Positions 29,349 through 41,243 of a DNA stretch of 64,000 bases are shown in pieces. The notes beneath the pieces were generated by a model, which worked only from the letters and a program-made list of their open reading frames with translations, searched no databases and was not told the origin of the DNA. Numbering within the stretch: position 1 is the stretch's first letter; each line of letters opens with the position of its first letter. A program made the translations under genes and the position numbers. Location: NCBI GenBank assembly GCA_039566865.1, contig CM076947.1:3975501-4039500 (forward strand). Reading direction: 5' to 3'. The DNA comes from Aurelia coerulea (lineage: Eukaryota > Cnidaria > Scyphozoa > Semaeostomeae > Ulmaridae).

Positions 29349-29582
29349 CAAAACATGAAACGTGTAAGTGTGTTTAGAATAATGGTTTTAAAATGAAGGT
29401 ATGAAATTACCAAAGTATAACTTAGCGTACAACACACGGGATCAAATACGATCGCTAGCGATAAACGCTGGTGAAAGAAAACATGAAATTAATTCTACAT
29501 TTTCAGTATTAAAAATTGAAAAAACCAAATTTTCAAACTTTAGCAGCGAAATGTCCTAAGATATAAGAAACTACCTAACGAC

Positions 29583-30057
29583 CTCCGACCCCCGGGGGGG
29601 CACTTCACTAAAAATTCATACAGGGGTGTGCGCCGCCAGCATTTATGCAATGACCCAATCCCAGAATTTTGGTCAGATATTGATACCCTATCCCAGAATA
29701 TATGTCAGATATTGATACCCAATCCCAGAATTTTGAAGAAGTAACAAAAAACAATTCAATTTTAAATAGCATTCAATTTTAAGGCGAAAGAACGGATTTC
29801 GTCTCAGTTATGGTCACAAGCAGAACAAATCTGTTCTGAATCAATGGGGACATTCAGCACCCATTACCAGAATTTTTAGTATAACAGTTAACCCCAATCT
29901 CAGAACATTCCAAGTGAAAGTATACCCCAATCACAAAAATTTTCCAGTAAAAGTATACCCCATTCCCAGAATTTTCAAGCCAAAACTACCCAAAACTGGC
30001 GCACATCCCCGTCTGACCCGATAGTGAAGTACCCCCCCCCCTACCCGGGCTCCGACC
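29583..30057. mobile_element. hAT-like MITE with 8-bp target duplication
   Basis: CTCCGACC is present on both sides (29583-29590 and 30050-30057). The enclosed 459 bp has inverted ends: left CCCGGGGGGGCACTTCACTA, right complement CCCGGG-TA-G-run-TACTTCACTA. The interior repeats CCCAATCCCAGAATTTT with variations. An 8-bp duplication is typical of hAT (also P) elements. No coding capacity. Confidence 0.65.
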
Positions 30058-30381
30058 TCAGTTTCTTATCAAAAAGATGAGTGTAACCCATATTTCAGAG
30101 ATACATGTGACCAACTCCCCCTAATAATGTTATAGGGGCTCCATATGGGAGCTAACAAAGTCCCCAAGTGTTACCTGCGTGCCTGATAAATGTGAACTCT
30201 AAGCGCTGAGATGAACGTGCAGCTTGGAGGCTAGGACAAAGAGAGGGGATGGCATTCCCCTATGGTCCGGTCCGTTAGGGTCCGGTCCTAGTGGTCCTGG
30301 CTCTGGTTATTCTGTTATGCCCAATACTTTAGAGGTATCAATTGTTTGTGGGTCATTTGGTGTTGCTTCTGTTACTGTCAC

Positions 30382-31390
30382 GTAAGTGATACCATAGCAA
30401 CACACAGTCGTGCATGGGTTTCATAATCACGTTGTCTGATGTTCCCCCTTTTCCTATGATGTCATTATGTTCTTTAGGTTTATTGCCAAATTGGTCGAAG
30501 TTTCTCCACAAGAAGGAACCAATAGAGATCCATTTTTGAAGATGTTTTCTAGGGTTCGACTTGAACAACATTTATTGGTTATTGATAAGTTTTAAGTTGA
30601 TTTATCTTTGGCTTTGCATTTGTTTGCTCACAGAACTTTCCCGAAATATTTTTGAGAAAACTTTTCAAATGAGCACACATTTATTGAAGTTTTCATAGAT
30701 GACCCACCCTCCAACCCTCATTCTCACTATGTTCTTTTGGATGTTCTCATTCTTGGCACCCTTCATTTGCACCCTTTTTAAGTCATCAACATCAAATCCT
30801 AGTTCTCTTGTGCCACGTACGTGCACGTCGGAAACTTTCTAATTTGTTAATTTAGGACCAGCAGGAAAATTCAAAGTTTTTCTTAACAAAAAGTGTATTT
30901 GCTACCAGAACGATGCAAAAGTGTCATTCTTATTTACGATTTCATCCAGTTTATTTGTTTCAAAAAAGCAGTTATCAATGATTTTTGATACATTTTGAAA
31001 TTGAATTTTATGAAAATTAGGAAACCCTTATACAAGAAATTTTCATTACAAAATTAGGACACTATGCTTCAACACCTTGAGCCAGGCTGTGGCTAAGTTT
31101 CTTGTAAATCACATGAATGCAGTATGACATCATCATCCTGACAAAGCAGTGACGCAATTCCATAACTTTCCGAGAACGCATCGTATCTTTCTCAGATTTG
31201 GTTTTTCGGTTTGCACTCGTTACTCATGAATAATTAATGAGCTCCTTCTGACCGGTTGAAATTTTTGGCCTACCCTTGCCAAGTCTCCCTTGAAAAGGAG
31301 GCCATCCAAGAAACTGAAGTTGGCATTGATTGACCAGTAGAATGATCACAAAAACTCCTTATTGCGTGTGGGGAAATTGTACATAGATAA
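30382..31390. other. No gene recognised
   Basis: Begins with the splice donor of the split exon. The rest is AT-rich without motifs; short open frames only. Confidence 0.45.
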
Positions 31391-31550
31391 ACAAGTAAAT
31401 AAAGTAAAACATAAGCGCTTTGATATGAAAACGTTTTGAGCATAGCCCGTTGTCAAGCCCTCTTTAATAACGGGCTATGCTCGAACCATGGTGTTTCATT
31501 CAATAATTCAATTCATATCAAAATCCTTCAATTCTACTTTATTTACTTGT
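31391..31550. repeat. 160-bp imperfect palindrome
   Basis: ACAAGTAAATAAAGTA at the left end pairs with TACTTTATTTACTTGT at the right; GAGCATAGCCCGTT pairs with AACGGGCTATGCTC at the centre. On the minus strand the centre reads AAAGAGGGCTTGACAACGGGC...CAAAACG, reminiscent of a decayed PLE hammerhead arm, but the core is not intact. Confidence 0.6.
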
Positions 31551-32375
31551 TTAACCATTAAACATACACTTAGTGTCTAACAACTGGTCCATGGACTCGC
31601 ACAATCAGGCTCATATAAATCAAAGAACTCTCCAGAAACTGAAACCAGGGAATCTAAGCATACATGAATATTCAGATCATATTTAGCATCAGCAATAATG
31701 AATAAGGCCAGACTAGAAATAAGAAACAAACTGAAGAGCTGCATTGCCTCGCTTTCTTCATATTCGTAAGATATAAGTGCATCTGTTCCGACCTATCATA
31801 AGTATGACATTTACTAACATTGAGCTGCAGTTTCTGGATCTTATGTACCTTCTAACCGTATGTATAACTCAGTAATAACATTTTGTGATGTTCTATAAAG
31901 TGGCACCACAACTAATTATTTAAAGGAATTGACTGTAAATTGAACCTACATTTCACAGCATTGTATCTTCACCGTTGTGTACAAAGCTTGCATCATAGCA
32001 GGTGATGCAAGATCTGGATACGAGAATTTTAAAGCCTGATGTGATAGAAGGAAATATGTTGCTATTATGGTTGACCTCAGTTATGAAAACTCGATACAAG
32101 TATCATGATTAACATGTAAATTGTGAAGGACAGTATTTCCATCATGCTCATCTTTATTCTTTACATGCAAAGTCATTTGTGGGTCTCTAGATATATGTAG
32201 CGACATGTTACAAAAATGTACTTTTTCAAAAGTATATATTGTATACAATGAGTGTCTAACTTAACTATATAGAAATGATACAAGTCAAAATGAGCAGATG
32301 TTGCCTGTTTTGTGGTGTCTCCTGTCAATATTAATGACGTTTGTAGAAAAGGTGGACATTCGACGGATTTATCTG
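31551..32375. other. No gene recognised
   Basis: AT-rich non-coding sequence; nothing assignable. Confidence 0.5.
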
Positions 32376-32984
32376 TACCGGGTGTCCCAAAAAATGTATA
32401 CAGATTTGCTTGACTCCAGTGATGTGAATTTAACTTTAATCAATGGCTAATCACTCTCAAAATGTTCCTCGATAGTTAACTTGAACACAGATACCTGGTT
32501 TTCTGGTACTGGTGCTTTGAGAGCAGAAATATCAATCTTGAAAGCTCAAATGTGCGTCCACTTCCAAACCAGAGTTTTGGCCTTTTGGCCTAAGCAAATT
32601 CCTGAAGCACATTGAAATTAAGAACTGAAATTAATGAAAAATTGAGAAACTTCCCAATGGGTGACTGTGGGGTGACTTCTGGAAAACAGAATAACACAAG
32701 ATCTAATGTTGTTCAAATTTTAGCAAGGCTATCATTGATTTATACACGGTGCCTTAAAAACTTGCTTAGGCCAAATGGCTAAAAATCTGGTTTGCAGGAG
32801 GAGGCAATTTTTAACTTTCAGGATCTACATGTTTGGTCTCAAAGTACCAATATCAACAAACGAGGTATCTATGTTCAAGTTAACTATCGAGGAACATTTT
32901 TAGAGTGATTAGACAATGATTGAAGCTAAATGCACGACGCTGGAGTCAGCCAAATCCGTATACATTTTTTTGGGACACCTGGTA
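32376..32984. mobile_element. mariner-type MITE with >110-bp TIRs
   Basis: TA on both sides (32376-32377, 32983-32984). The ends CCGGGTGTCCCAAAAAA and complement TTTTTTTGGGACACCTGG continue as inverted repeats for over 110 bp (for example ATGTTCCTCGATAGTTAACTTGAAC on the left, its complement on the right). The interior is also partly palindromic. No transposase. Confidence 0.8.
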
Positions 32985-33185
32985 CATACGTGCAAAAACT
33001 GATCTGGGCTCCAGGCTGTGCTAAAACAGCACTGTTTACCCTTTACATAAAATGAAACATTGATAGGAAAGTTATTATGTCGGATTTCCGAATTGAAACG
33101 TATTTTGTTGCGGTTTCTAAGAAGGCCAAGAAAGTGGAAATCACAAAATGCTTGAATTTTACTTGGTACCCTAGTTTGGAAAACA

Positions 33186-33500
33186 AGTGAACATGTAACA
33201 TTTCGTCCAAATAAATCTGTGTGAAACTCCAAATTTACCTATGTTTTCCAACTGTAAAAACTAATCAAACATGTAACATTTTGTTTTAATAAATCTATGC
33301 GAAACTCCAAATTTACCCATGTTTTCCAACTGAGAAAACTGATACATAAATTTCCCTGCCGTTTTCTTCAAGAAATGAAACATTTATCCGTAATTTCTAA
33401 CTTGGGAAATCAGACGTTTATTTTAGAAAATTCAGGGGAAAACGAAATGTGCTTCTAACCGCAATTTCCCATTTAGGAAAACAACAGTGAAAATCGCAGT
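33186..33500. repeat. ~82-bp tandem duplication and TTTCCC-rich tail
   Basis: AACATGTAACATTT...GAAACTCCAAATTTACC.ATGTTTTCCAACTG occurs twice in tandem (33186-33345), followed by GGGAAA/TTTCCC-rich sequence similar in style to 25.4-25.9 kb. Confidence 0.55.
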
Positions 33501-33604
33501 GTACACATGATATTTTTTTGGATTATGCTTGGAAACAGGACTTTTAACCCTAGATTCCTACGAAAAAATCATGTATAAACCAAATCATTTCTTGCCGTGC
33601 TTTA

Positions 33605-34030
33605 TACCGGGTGACCCAAAAAAAAGTGACCCAACGCAATTTGTCACAGAAAATTAAGTAAGTGGCCAATTGAAATGCTTCAAACGTTGTTCTGTAACTT
33701 TCCAAAATTAAGAATTTTGAGGAAAAGGGCCTGCCATGAAATCCTCTAAAAGTCGTCAAAAACAGGGGATTGATTTGCCGCTATTTCAACTCTTCAAAAC
33801 AACGAAGAGCGTGTTTCATTTCAACCTGGGAATAGGCAACATAGTCGGAAGTCTTCAGAGCAATTTTATAGTCCCTAGGTATTTAAAAATATTACCAGGC
33901 AAAATGAAACACGCTCTTCGTTGTTTTGAAAATCTGAAATGCCTTTAAATCGATCCCCTGCTTTTGATGACCTTTTGAGCACCTCACACCTGCCCTTTTC
34001 ATCAAAATCCTTTATTCAGGCATTCCAAAA
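33605..34030. mobile_element. mariner-type MITE, right end lost
   Basis: TA followed by CCGGGTGACCCAAAAAAAAG (~33607). Internally AAAACAACGAAGAGCGTGTTTCATTT (~33797) is found inverted at ~33905, and the flanking arms remain partly complementary to ~34015 before similarity stops. The right TIR and TA are missing, so the element is truncated against the following pseudogene. Confidence 0.6.
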
Positions 34031-34114
34031 AGGTTGTCTCAAAGGGAAAAGTTGTCTCTTGCAGTTTCTAAGAAATGTCTCTGAGAACATAGGAAGAAAG
34101 GCAAAGGGACATTG

Positions 34115-36685
34115 ATTCACAGAGGCTACAAAGCAAATCTATGATGCTGTTAAGATAGTTGGAGGAGCTAGAGTTGCTCGGCTGCTGTCACATAAGTTAG
34201 AAGGCCCTAAAAGATCCACTCAAGCTACATCTCGGAGGCAGCACACATTTAAATACAGCCCAAAAACAACACTGAAGCTAACTTTTCAACATATAGCAAA
34301 GCTCTATGCTGCAATGAAAGAATCGAAAGGGACTGTTCACCCAGTTTTGGTACAAACTGCAGCAGATGAGATGGGAATCATAAAAAAAGTTGAATGGGAT
34401 AGAGCCACCGATGAATGTTGGGGTTGGTGCGGAAAAGAAAAGCCAGAGAATGGTCAGCATGAATGTGGTGAAGATTTTGTTCACATCGTAGGAGATGATG
34501 CAGGGGCATACGACCGACTGTGTGGAGCATTTGCGGTGAACAGAATGCAGGGAACGTAAGGGCGATAATGCTAAACCTTGTGTACCAAGACCTGCCACCT
34601 TTTGTGATCTTGTTACAAGCAACTTGCAACACATTCACGCACTTAAGTGTATCCAACAAATGGGCAGCCATAAAAGAACAGAATTATAGGACCGCTCGTG
34701 GGTCATGCCTCTGATGGAGATAGTAGAAGGAGGAAGCTGCAACTGCCAGATGCCACATCTAAGGGGAGCGATACACCATCAACCACAAACATTTTGCCTT
34801 TTCTGGTATTAAAGGAGACAACGGCCCTGAAAATCTTCCGGACCAAGACTTTGTGCACAATGGAAAAAAGCTTGTAAACAACCTACAACATGCTTCAAGA
34901 TTGTTTAAAATGGGTGGTAATCTTTGCTCCATGAACCATCTCAAAGTTTTGCTGAGAAGAACTGATCTTGGCCAATTCAAGCATGGCCTGCAAGCGTTAG
35001 ATGTAGAGAGAGCTGATCGTATGAATTGGGAGAGCGCTCAAATACTCATGTTTCCCCAAGTTAGAGAATGTCTGTATAAGATAAACAATGGAGAATCAAA
35101 GCCAAGAGGAAACGTCCTCTGGACAATCATGTTTCTACTTCTCTGCTGGCTCTATGTAGAAATTTTCTATTCTCTAGAAGCAACCCTGCTTACTAGGATT
35201 AAGTATGCAAGTTATGTTGTAAATTTTCTCCGAATTTGGAGATCTTGGATACAGAGGGAAAATTCTATGACGCTCAAGCGTAACTTCGTATCCAGAGAGA
35301 CTTATCAAGATGTATCACTGTCATGTCACCATGTTGTCCTTTTCATAAAGGCTTCTCGTGACTTCGCTCCTCATTATCCAATTTGTTTTGAAAGGCTTGG
35401 GACAGATGTCTGTGAGGAATACTTCTCTGCTAATGGCTCGTTCATCGTTAATAAGCACAACTAATACCATCACTGATATGTTCAGAAATTGAAGTAACAT
35501 GAATGGGTTGCAGGAGATATTTGCCAGTGAGGATGGCCCTGAAAACCCTAAGAGGCACAGAAAGGGTGAAATTATATGGGCAAAGGGGTGTGCAGCTAGC
35601 AAAGCCAGATCTTCGAGATTTCCCAGATGATGAAGAAATAGTAACATACTGGGACTTCGGGATCAAAGAGGCACAAGAAGATCTATTGTCGGTTGGTATT
35701 GTGCCTGATGAAACAAGAAGTCGAGAGGAGAATATGTGGTTTTATCCTCCGCACATCCGTGGCTCGACAGAAGTAGCAGAAAGCACTAATCTCGAAACTG
35801 ATGAACATAGAAATGATGATGAGTACGAATTGTCAACTCTATATCAAAAAAGTTCCATTCCAATTTTGCATCAACTGATGGAGGAGACCCAACAGCTCGG
35901 ATCTCACCTTCGTTTTGTCGCAGATGATATTGAAACAGAGGAAGACGACATTGAAAGAGTGTCCAACAATCCGTTTCGAGAGCAAAGCTCACAGTTAATG
36001 TTAACGGGAAAGGAGAAATTCACAAGTCAACTGTTGTATCGCTGCTGAATTCCAACCCAAAGGGACTCTCTTCTGATCGACTCATGAGATTAAGAACTGG
36101 TTCAAAACAAGAAAAGACTTCATTCACAACAAGTATGGATGAAGTTGGCCTTTTTGACGATGTTGCTGTCTGTATTTGGACTAAAGGACTTTGAGCTTTG
36201 AGTTTGCACGAATCATTAGGATGCAAAACACTAGCAGAGGAACAATAGAATATAAACAACCTGTTAGTCTCAAAGATTATAGCATCTATCCAAATGTTAC
36301 CTTGATCACAAATACCTATGTCAGAGAGGAGGACGCCAGATTTAGGTATGGTGCCAACAAAGATAGCAGTTGTGCAAAATGCGCTCTGAAAGATGTTATC
36401 ATGAAGGTGAAATTAGAGATAGAAGAGATAGAAAACGATGACATCTACACTTTAGGTGAATTTGATTTAAATGAATTAAAGAAGTTCCTAGACAATATCT
36501 CATCCAAACGGAAGAGCAGCAGAACAGCTTCAAGTGGGCCAACCAGTGAAGTCGCTGTTGCCTCGATAGCATTGGAAGAAGGACGGCATCATATACCAGT
36601 CCAACCAGGGGAAGATAAGCTTGGGGTGGAAGGGCAGAGACGATCTCAACGTGCAAGAAATGTCATAATCTTTGAGCACTACTAA
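34115..36685 (+). pseudogene. Decayed repeat-family gene (family B), long copy
   Basis: Coding runs through several frames: ~34115-34556 (VHPVLVQTAADEMGII, DECWGWCG), 34560-34700 (AIMLNLVYQDLPPFVILLQATCNTFTH), then GHASDGDSRRRKLQL, then 34805-35464 (GPENLPDQDFVHNGKKLVNNLQHA...FERLGTDVCEEYFSANGS), then ~35470-36030 and ~36040-36685 (ARIIRMQNTSRGTIEYKQPVSL...). At least four frame changes or stops. Function unknown. The G-D-x-C-E-x-F-F-S-like block in its C-terminal half resembles those of transposase-derived proteins, which is inference. A second partial copy at 43.4-44.35 kb shows that the family is multi-copy. Confidence 0.6.
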
Positions 36686-37009
36686 CTTGGTAATTTTAAA
36701 CAATTTCAATCGTCTACTTGAGCTATTTTATCTTCATTAGAACTGAGAATAACTCATTTGGCCTTGGCTCGTAGACCCGTATAGAGAGAATACAAGTCTT
36801 GCAAATCACTATTATTTCAAGATCTCGTGCAGCAATTGGCGTAGGAACAAGGGTCAAAAATATGAGAACAACTTTTAGTACTGACTTGAAAGACTTTTAT
36901 TAAACGAATAGAAATATTAGTAAAAGAGGCTGACATTTATCTATATATGAGACTTTGGTTTTTCACGCCAAAAATGGTTGTTGTGGTCGTTGTTGCAATT
37001 TATCGAAAG
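36686..37009. other. No gene recognised
   Basis: Three-prime flank of family B and upstream flank of the candidate exon; no motif. Confidence 0.4.
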
Positions 37010-37097
37010 ATGGCAGCAATGGCAGTGGATTGCCGATTCATAATGTTATTGCAGAGAATAGAGGATACCTCTCTTTTGAGCTCGGTTGAAGTTGTAG
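37010..37097 (+). CDS. Possible first exon (low confidence)
   Basis: ATG in the context AAAGATGG opens MAAMAVDCRFIMLLQRIEDT and runs 29 codons to a donor-like G|GTAAAAG at 37098. No downstream exon could be identified and the peptide is too short to classify. Confidence 0.2.
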
Positions 37098-37629
37098 GTA
37101 AAAGTTCACTTTTGCTTTGAAATTGGCAGTTTAGTTAGCAAGCCTTGGGTAGTTTATCACTGAAGAATTTGCTCGTTATTTTGCGCCTTGCATGCGCAGG
37201 TAGATATAATATTAAGTTATCACCATATAGGCCTACGGTCTAAGTAAAAGCTTGCTGGTCTATCATATAGGTCTAATTGCAGCATCAGGCAGGTATATGA
37301 TATTCAAGTATTGCACATTTGCAAGTTGCAGCACGGGCTTTGTACACAATAACAAGACATGACTTCTTTACATTATGATAAGAATTCTTGATCCATACAA
37401 AGACTTAAACTTTTTCTTACACAAATTCTTATTAGGCTGGAAAAGGATGTTGATGTGGGCAAGTCCTGTACTGTAGTAGCATTATGTAGGGCTTGATACA
37501 TATGTTCACTGCATTATTTATCATCCAACTTAACAAGTCCTATGTGATAGATTTGTCAGAGTAATCCTGTAAAAGGGGCATTATTTTCCAAATTTGTCAG
37601 AGAAAAGCCTGTGAAAGGGGTTATTTTCA
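37098..37629. other. No gene recognised
   Basis: AT-rich; the word GTGAAAGGGG.TTATTTTCAT is repeated imperfectly near 37570 and 37610. Nothing else. Confidence 0.4.
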
Positions 37630-37965
37630 TCATCCAAGATCAGAGAAACGGGTTAACTTGAAAATTTGCCAGACAAGCATGGTTACACTTGGACCCCTAA
37701 AGCTGACCCGCAGGGGAATGAGCCCATTTAAAAGTGGAATTGTATTAATGGTCTGGTTTCTTGAATGAAAGATTATTCCTGCTGCTGTTATCAGCTTTGG
37801 AACGATGGTTTCTCTTTTTTTTAACTTTATTTTTGGACAGCTGCCGTTCATTGAACCCTGTTGAGTACAACATTCTAGAAAATATAGGGCATTCTCCTTC
37901 AACTCGTTGTCAAGTTCAAAAATATCAAATTTTTCGTGTAGCTCTTCCATCTCATTTGCTTTAAA
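37630..37965 (-). pseudogene. Fragment of another repeat-family gene
   Basis: The minus-strand frame reads KANEMEELHEKFDIFELDNEL and, after a lysine-rich stretch, AGIIFHSRNQTINTIPLLNGLIP. This resembles the conserved 'RNQ-x-N-x-x-x-x-x-NGL' block of uncharacterised cnidarian gene families. The apparent start lies in the adjacent mariner terminus (GHPVF), so the native start is missing. Confidence 0.35.
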
Positions 37966-37967
37966 TA

Positions 37968-38186
37968 CCGGGTGTCCCAAAATGATGTATTATTGTTTAT
38001 TGCTTACATGTAAATAACCAATAAACCGATTTTTAAACACTTTGTTTTATTTGATTGCCTAAAGGCTAAATTGTATTTTAACCCTAATCCATGTGGGCTT
38101 TTTTCGAGCTACCATTAACTGGGAGGAGGGGGTGCTTTCCATCCCCCTCTGACAACTGCCTTAGACTCATCCGAATTCAATACAAT
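37968..38186. mobile_element. Single mariner-type terminus and G-rich remnant
   Basis: TA-CCGGGTGTCCCAAAATG at ~37976 is a mariner-type left terminus with no partner in the window. At ~38078 TTTTAACCCTAATCCATGTGGGC resembles a TTAA-type MITE terminus, also single. Both are relics. Confidence 0.35.
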
Positions 38187-38945
38187 TTTTTTTATCACAA
38201 ATAAAAACAACTAACTGCAACAAAATATAAATATAAATATTCTGTGGCTGCCATAGCTGGAAAGGACACAATGTCGTTGAGTTCCAACAACGGCAGCCAC
38301 TTACATCAATGGTGAAATCTACATCAAATTTTTTTAAAAGAAAGAAAAAGAACAGCACAGGCGTCTCAGAAAGAAGAACTACCTCAACCTTATGGCAGTT
38401 GCTTGACTCTCAAACGAGCACAGATAGATGAGACACCTAAAGATGCCGTGAGGATTATGTAATATATCAGATCTGCTATTCATGATACAAATGGGAGTAC
38501 TTCTTTACAAGACACCCGCTACAAATACCACAAATAAAACGAAGATATTGCTGCTGCTTTATGCTTAAATTTAATTTGAAAACCTTTTCGTATTTTTGAT
38601 AAAAGAAATTGTTGCTTCCAGGATTATTCAATTGATAATGACATTATACTGCGAGTCCCCGAACAGAAGCAAATCACACAAAGGTTTAACATCTAAATTC
38701 ACATTTAAACCAGGAACTTCAGAGAGCTGATCAAAGAGGTCCTGCCGCATCGAGTCAAACTGGGGGCAACGCAGGAGAAAGTGCTCATTGTCTTCCCTGT
38801 CGGTACCACAAGCACAAAATGGAGTAAGACTATCAAAGTTGTGTCTAAATTTATGTTCATTCAGTGCACTAAACTTCAAACGCAACTTTGTCAGTAATCT
38901 GATGCCTTCAACATCAGAAATATTGTAGACAGAATTTTGCATCAT
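38187..38945 (-). mobile_element. LINE 3' fragment: C-terminal zinc knuckle and 3' UTR
   Basis: The minus-strand frame 38945-38628 encodes LTKLRLKFSALNEHKFRHNF, then FCACGTDREDNEHFLLRCPQF and CDLLLFGDSQ, the Cys/His block at the C-terminus of CR1/RTE-like LINE proteins. About 330 bp downstream is the structured 3' UTR hairpin (38246-38300), then a T-rich terminus at ~38190. The RT and EN domains are absent (5' truncation). Confidence 0.65.
38246..38300 (-). repeat. LINE 3' UTR hairpin, copy 1
   Basis: GGCTGCC pairs with GGCAGCC, enclosing GTTGGAACTC and GTCCTTTCC-type inner arms. The homologous hairpin at 41340-41396 keeps the fold with different paired bases, which indicates selection on structure in the parent element. 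Confidence 0.55.
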
Positions 38946-38959
38946 AATTACAAATATTT

Positions 38960-39260
38960 AACATCATAAAATCATAATCTTTGCGAATACCTTCTGCCCA
39001 CTTTCTTGCCTTTCTGCACTCCCATCGTCACCTTCATTGTCCTCTTCAGAATTAGAGAAATTTAAAACGTTACCATTGAATAACCTACTATTCTTCCTTA
39101 AAAACAGCTTATAGCTATATTTAACGTCATACAATCTTAATCGCTGTGAAAACCTCCTTCCCACTTTCTCGCCTTGCTGCACCCCTATCGTTACCTTAAT
39201 CGTCCTTTTCAGAATTGTCACACTTGGGAGAAATTTCAAAAGTAGCCATTACATAATATA
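38960..39260. repeat. ~150-bp imperfect tandem duplication
   Basis: CCCACTTTCTTGCCTTTCTGCAC...TCGTCACCTTCATTGTCCTCTTCAGAATT recurs ~160 bp later as CCCACTTTCTCGCCTTGCTGCAC...TCGTTACCTTAATCGTCCTTTTCAGAATT. The 91-codon open frame across it is a by-product. Confidence 0.6.
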
Positions 39261-39700
39261 TTACTCTTCCTCAAACAAAGCAAAATTTAGTCTTCACGAA
39301 TTACTTTGTCAATAAATCTTGTATGTCTAATCACGATATTTTTATTTTCAATGATACAATTACAACCATGGCCAAGTTTCCATTGCTGTAATAAATTTCA
39401 TTTGTACCTGCTTATCTTGAGAAAAAAACTATCCTTGTTTCTGGTCATGTTGGGTCGATAAAAATGAAACATATTGAAATAATTTGATAGAATTGCTTAT
39501 TACTTGTATGCCATCTGATTCAGATACTTCCGATGTGGGATTGTCATGTGCAGCCACACTGAAAAAGAAAAGATGTCCATAAATTAGGCAAGGCACCAAT
39601 GCAATTGTATTAGAGAAGCTAAACTGCAACCTTACTAGTCCGGTAGCAGAAAGGGGGTATTACCACCAAGAGAGGTAATTTATGAGACTAGACTTTTTTG
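39261..39700. other. No gene recognised
   Basis: AT-rich; one 66-codon minus-strand open frame without motifs. Confidence 0.45.
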
Positions 39701-40120
39701 GTCAATTTTGGGGTGCTGAATCCGAATCTCGATGTTCTTTGGTCAGGCGAGGGGCCGTTTACGAGATATTGGGGTATTTGCCCCCAAAATTGGGGCAAAT
39801 TGAAGCTTTATTAGAAATATCAACCTTAATATTTAATACAAATACTTAAACGCAAAACGCAAGTTTAAATGTCGTTTAATATATATACGAGCTTCTCAAT
39901 GGTGTTTCGTGTCATTTTTGCTTCTTTTGGGGGCGGAATTGCCCCCAAAAGGGGGCAAAGTGCTATTATGCTCGAAAATTAGTTAAAAATGATCTTTTCT
40001 ATCAAAATCGATGTGCTGAATCCGAATTTGCAGGTTATTTCACTAAATTATAAACAAGTGAAGAGATATGGGGGCTTTAACCCCAAAAAGGGGGCAATAT
40101 GTCATTTACAAATCCAACTT
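39701..40120. repeat. ~300-bp imperfect tandem repeat with G4-5 runs
   Basis: GTGCTGAATCCGAAT at ~39714 and ~40013 opens two related units, each followed by AGATAT.GGGG.. TTT..CCCCAAAA..GGGGCAA. CCCCAAAA and GGGGGCAA words recur throughout, giving local stem potential. Confidence 0.5.
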
Positions 40121-40480
40121 TTTCAGGATTTTCCAAAAATATTTATTTGCATGAAATCTGAGGCACTTGGTTTGAAATGTAATGTTATCTAATGGAATTT
40201 GGAATAAAGGTTCGGATATTAGGGGTTTTACCCATTGATGGATAGAAATTTATGGGTTACAGTACTGAAACGCCGACAACAAAGTGCCAACCTGTTAAAT
40301 TTGGAGATTTGATATGATGATGACGCGCATCCGTTGTTATACATGACCAGATCCTGAAACTGATTTGTATTAAAGTGATTTTAGAAGTTAAACAGTTGTA
40401 TACAACCAATAAAGCATTTTAGTAACGAAAGTAGATCTCCAAATTAAACAAGTGAGATTCTCCATACCATATTTGATGAA
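40121..40480. other. No gene recognised
   Basis: Non-coding, AT-rich, no motif. Confidence 0.4.
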
Positions 40481-41243
40481 TACTCCTGGACAGCATTAGT
40501 GTCCTTCTCCAACTTCCTCTTCATTGTCACTATCATCAAGATCCGAGAGTGAAACATCTTCCTCGTCCTCTTCTTCTTCTACGTCCCTAATCCCGTATCT
40601 GTCCGTGTCCATTAGCAGATCTGCAACATCCTCTGGATATGCCTCCTCTATCCACTTCACATTCATGTCAGGAAGCCAACCATGAAACTGCGGATCATCG
40701 CATCACATAACTGGTCGATATGCATCCCTCCACATTTTTGCGACAAAATTCGCTTGTTTGCAATGCAGTTCTAAGCTGCTGTTGTTCAACAGAAAAAGCA
40801 TTTTCTTCACTGGCTAATTGGAAAACTCTCTTTTCCTCATGGGTGTTACCCAATACCTTTTGTGCAAAATCTAATCTATAGCCACAGCATCTCTCTTTTC
40901 TTGCCAGTTCCTGTAATATTTTTTACCTTCTCTCTGATTTCGTCTCCTGTCTTCCATAAACCTACCTTTTCCATTTCATTATGTAAACTTTCCTTCATCG
41001 TGCACTGTTCCCTTTCTTTTCTCGTTTTTTCTTGAAGCTTGTCATTCATTTTCTGTGACCTTTGTTGTAAAAATTGGTTGCTTGGTGTTTCTATATTTTT
41101 CTAATTGGAGCCTTTTTAATTCCCTGGCTACCTCCATTAACCTTTTCCTCTTCTCTTCTGTTAGTTTGGACCTCCAGTATGACGTGTTGTTTGCCTTGAA
41201 CATAATTAATCCTTCAACTGCAAAATCTGTTGCTTTTGGCCTT

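Larger units (their letters stand above)
28267..30328. mobile_element. 2.06-kb TIR element (TTA duplication) inserted in an exon
   Basis: Inverted ends of about 60-65 bp: left GGGCATAACGGAATA...GGACCGGACCCTAACGGACC..., right its complement ending GTTATGCCC (~30322). The outermost ~6 bp do not match. A 3-bp TTA lies on both sides (28264-28266, 30329-30331), as in PIF/Harbinger-type insertions. It encodes no transposase; its interior holds a PLE fragment and another MITE, so it is either a host for nested insertions or a chimeric non-autonomous element. Confidence 0.6.
28072..30381 (+). pseudogene. Acidic exon split by a TIR element (28072-28266 and 30332-30381)
   Basis: An acceptor-like tract (CTATCTATTTAG) precedes ATG at 28072. 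The frame runs FEVFSDNEVDASDEV...WLHIGKCQLKLDKKAIVL to 28266, where the element begins. If one TTA copy is kept and the insert skipped, the frame continues EVSIVCGSFGVASVTV into a GTAAGT donor at 30382. This continuity across a 2-kb insert supports a real exon of ~245 bp. No family recognised. Confidence 0.5.

Noticed and set aside
38964..39239. 91-codon minus-strand frame
   Set aside because: Spans an imperfect tandem duplication and lacks motifs.
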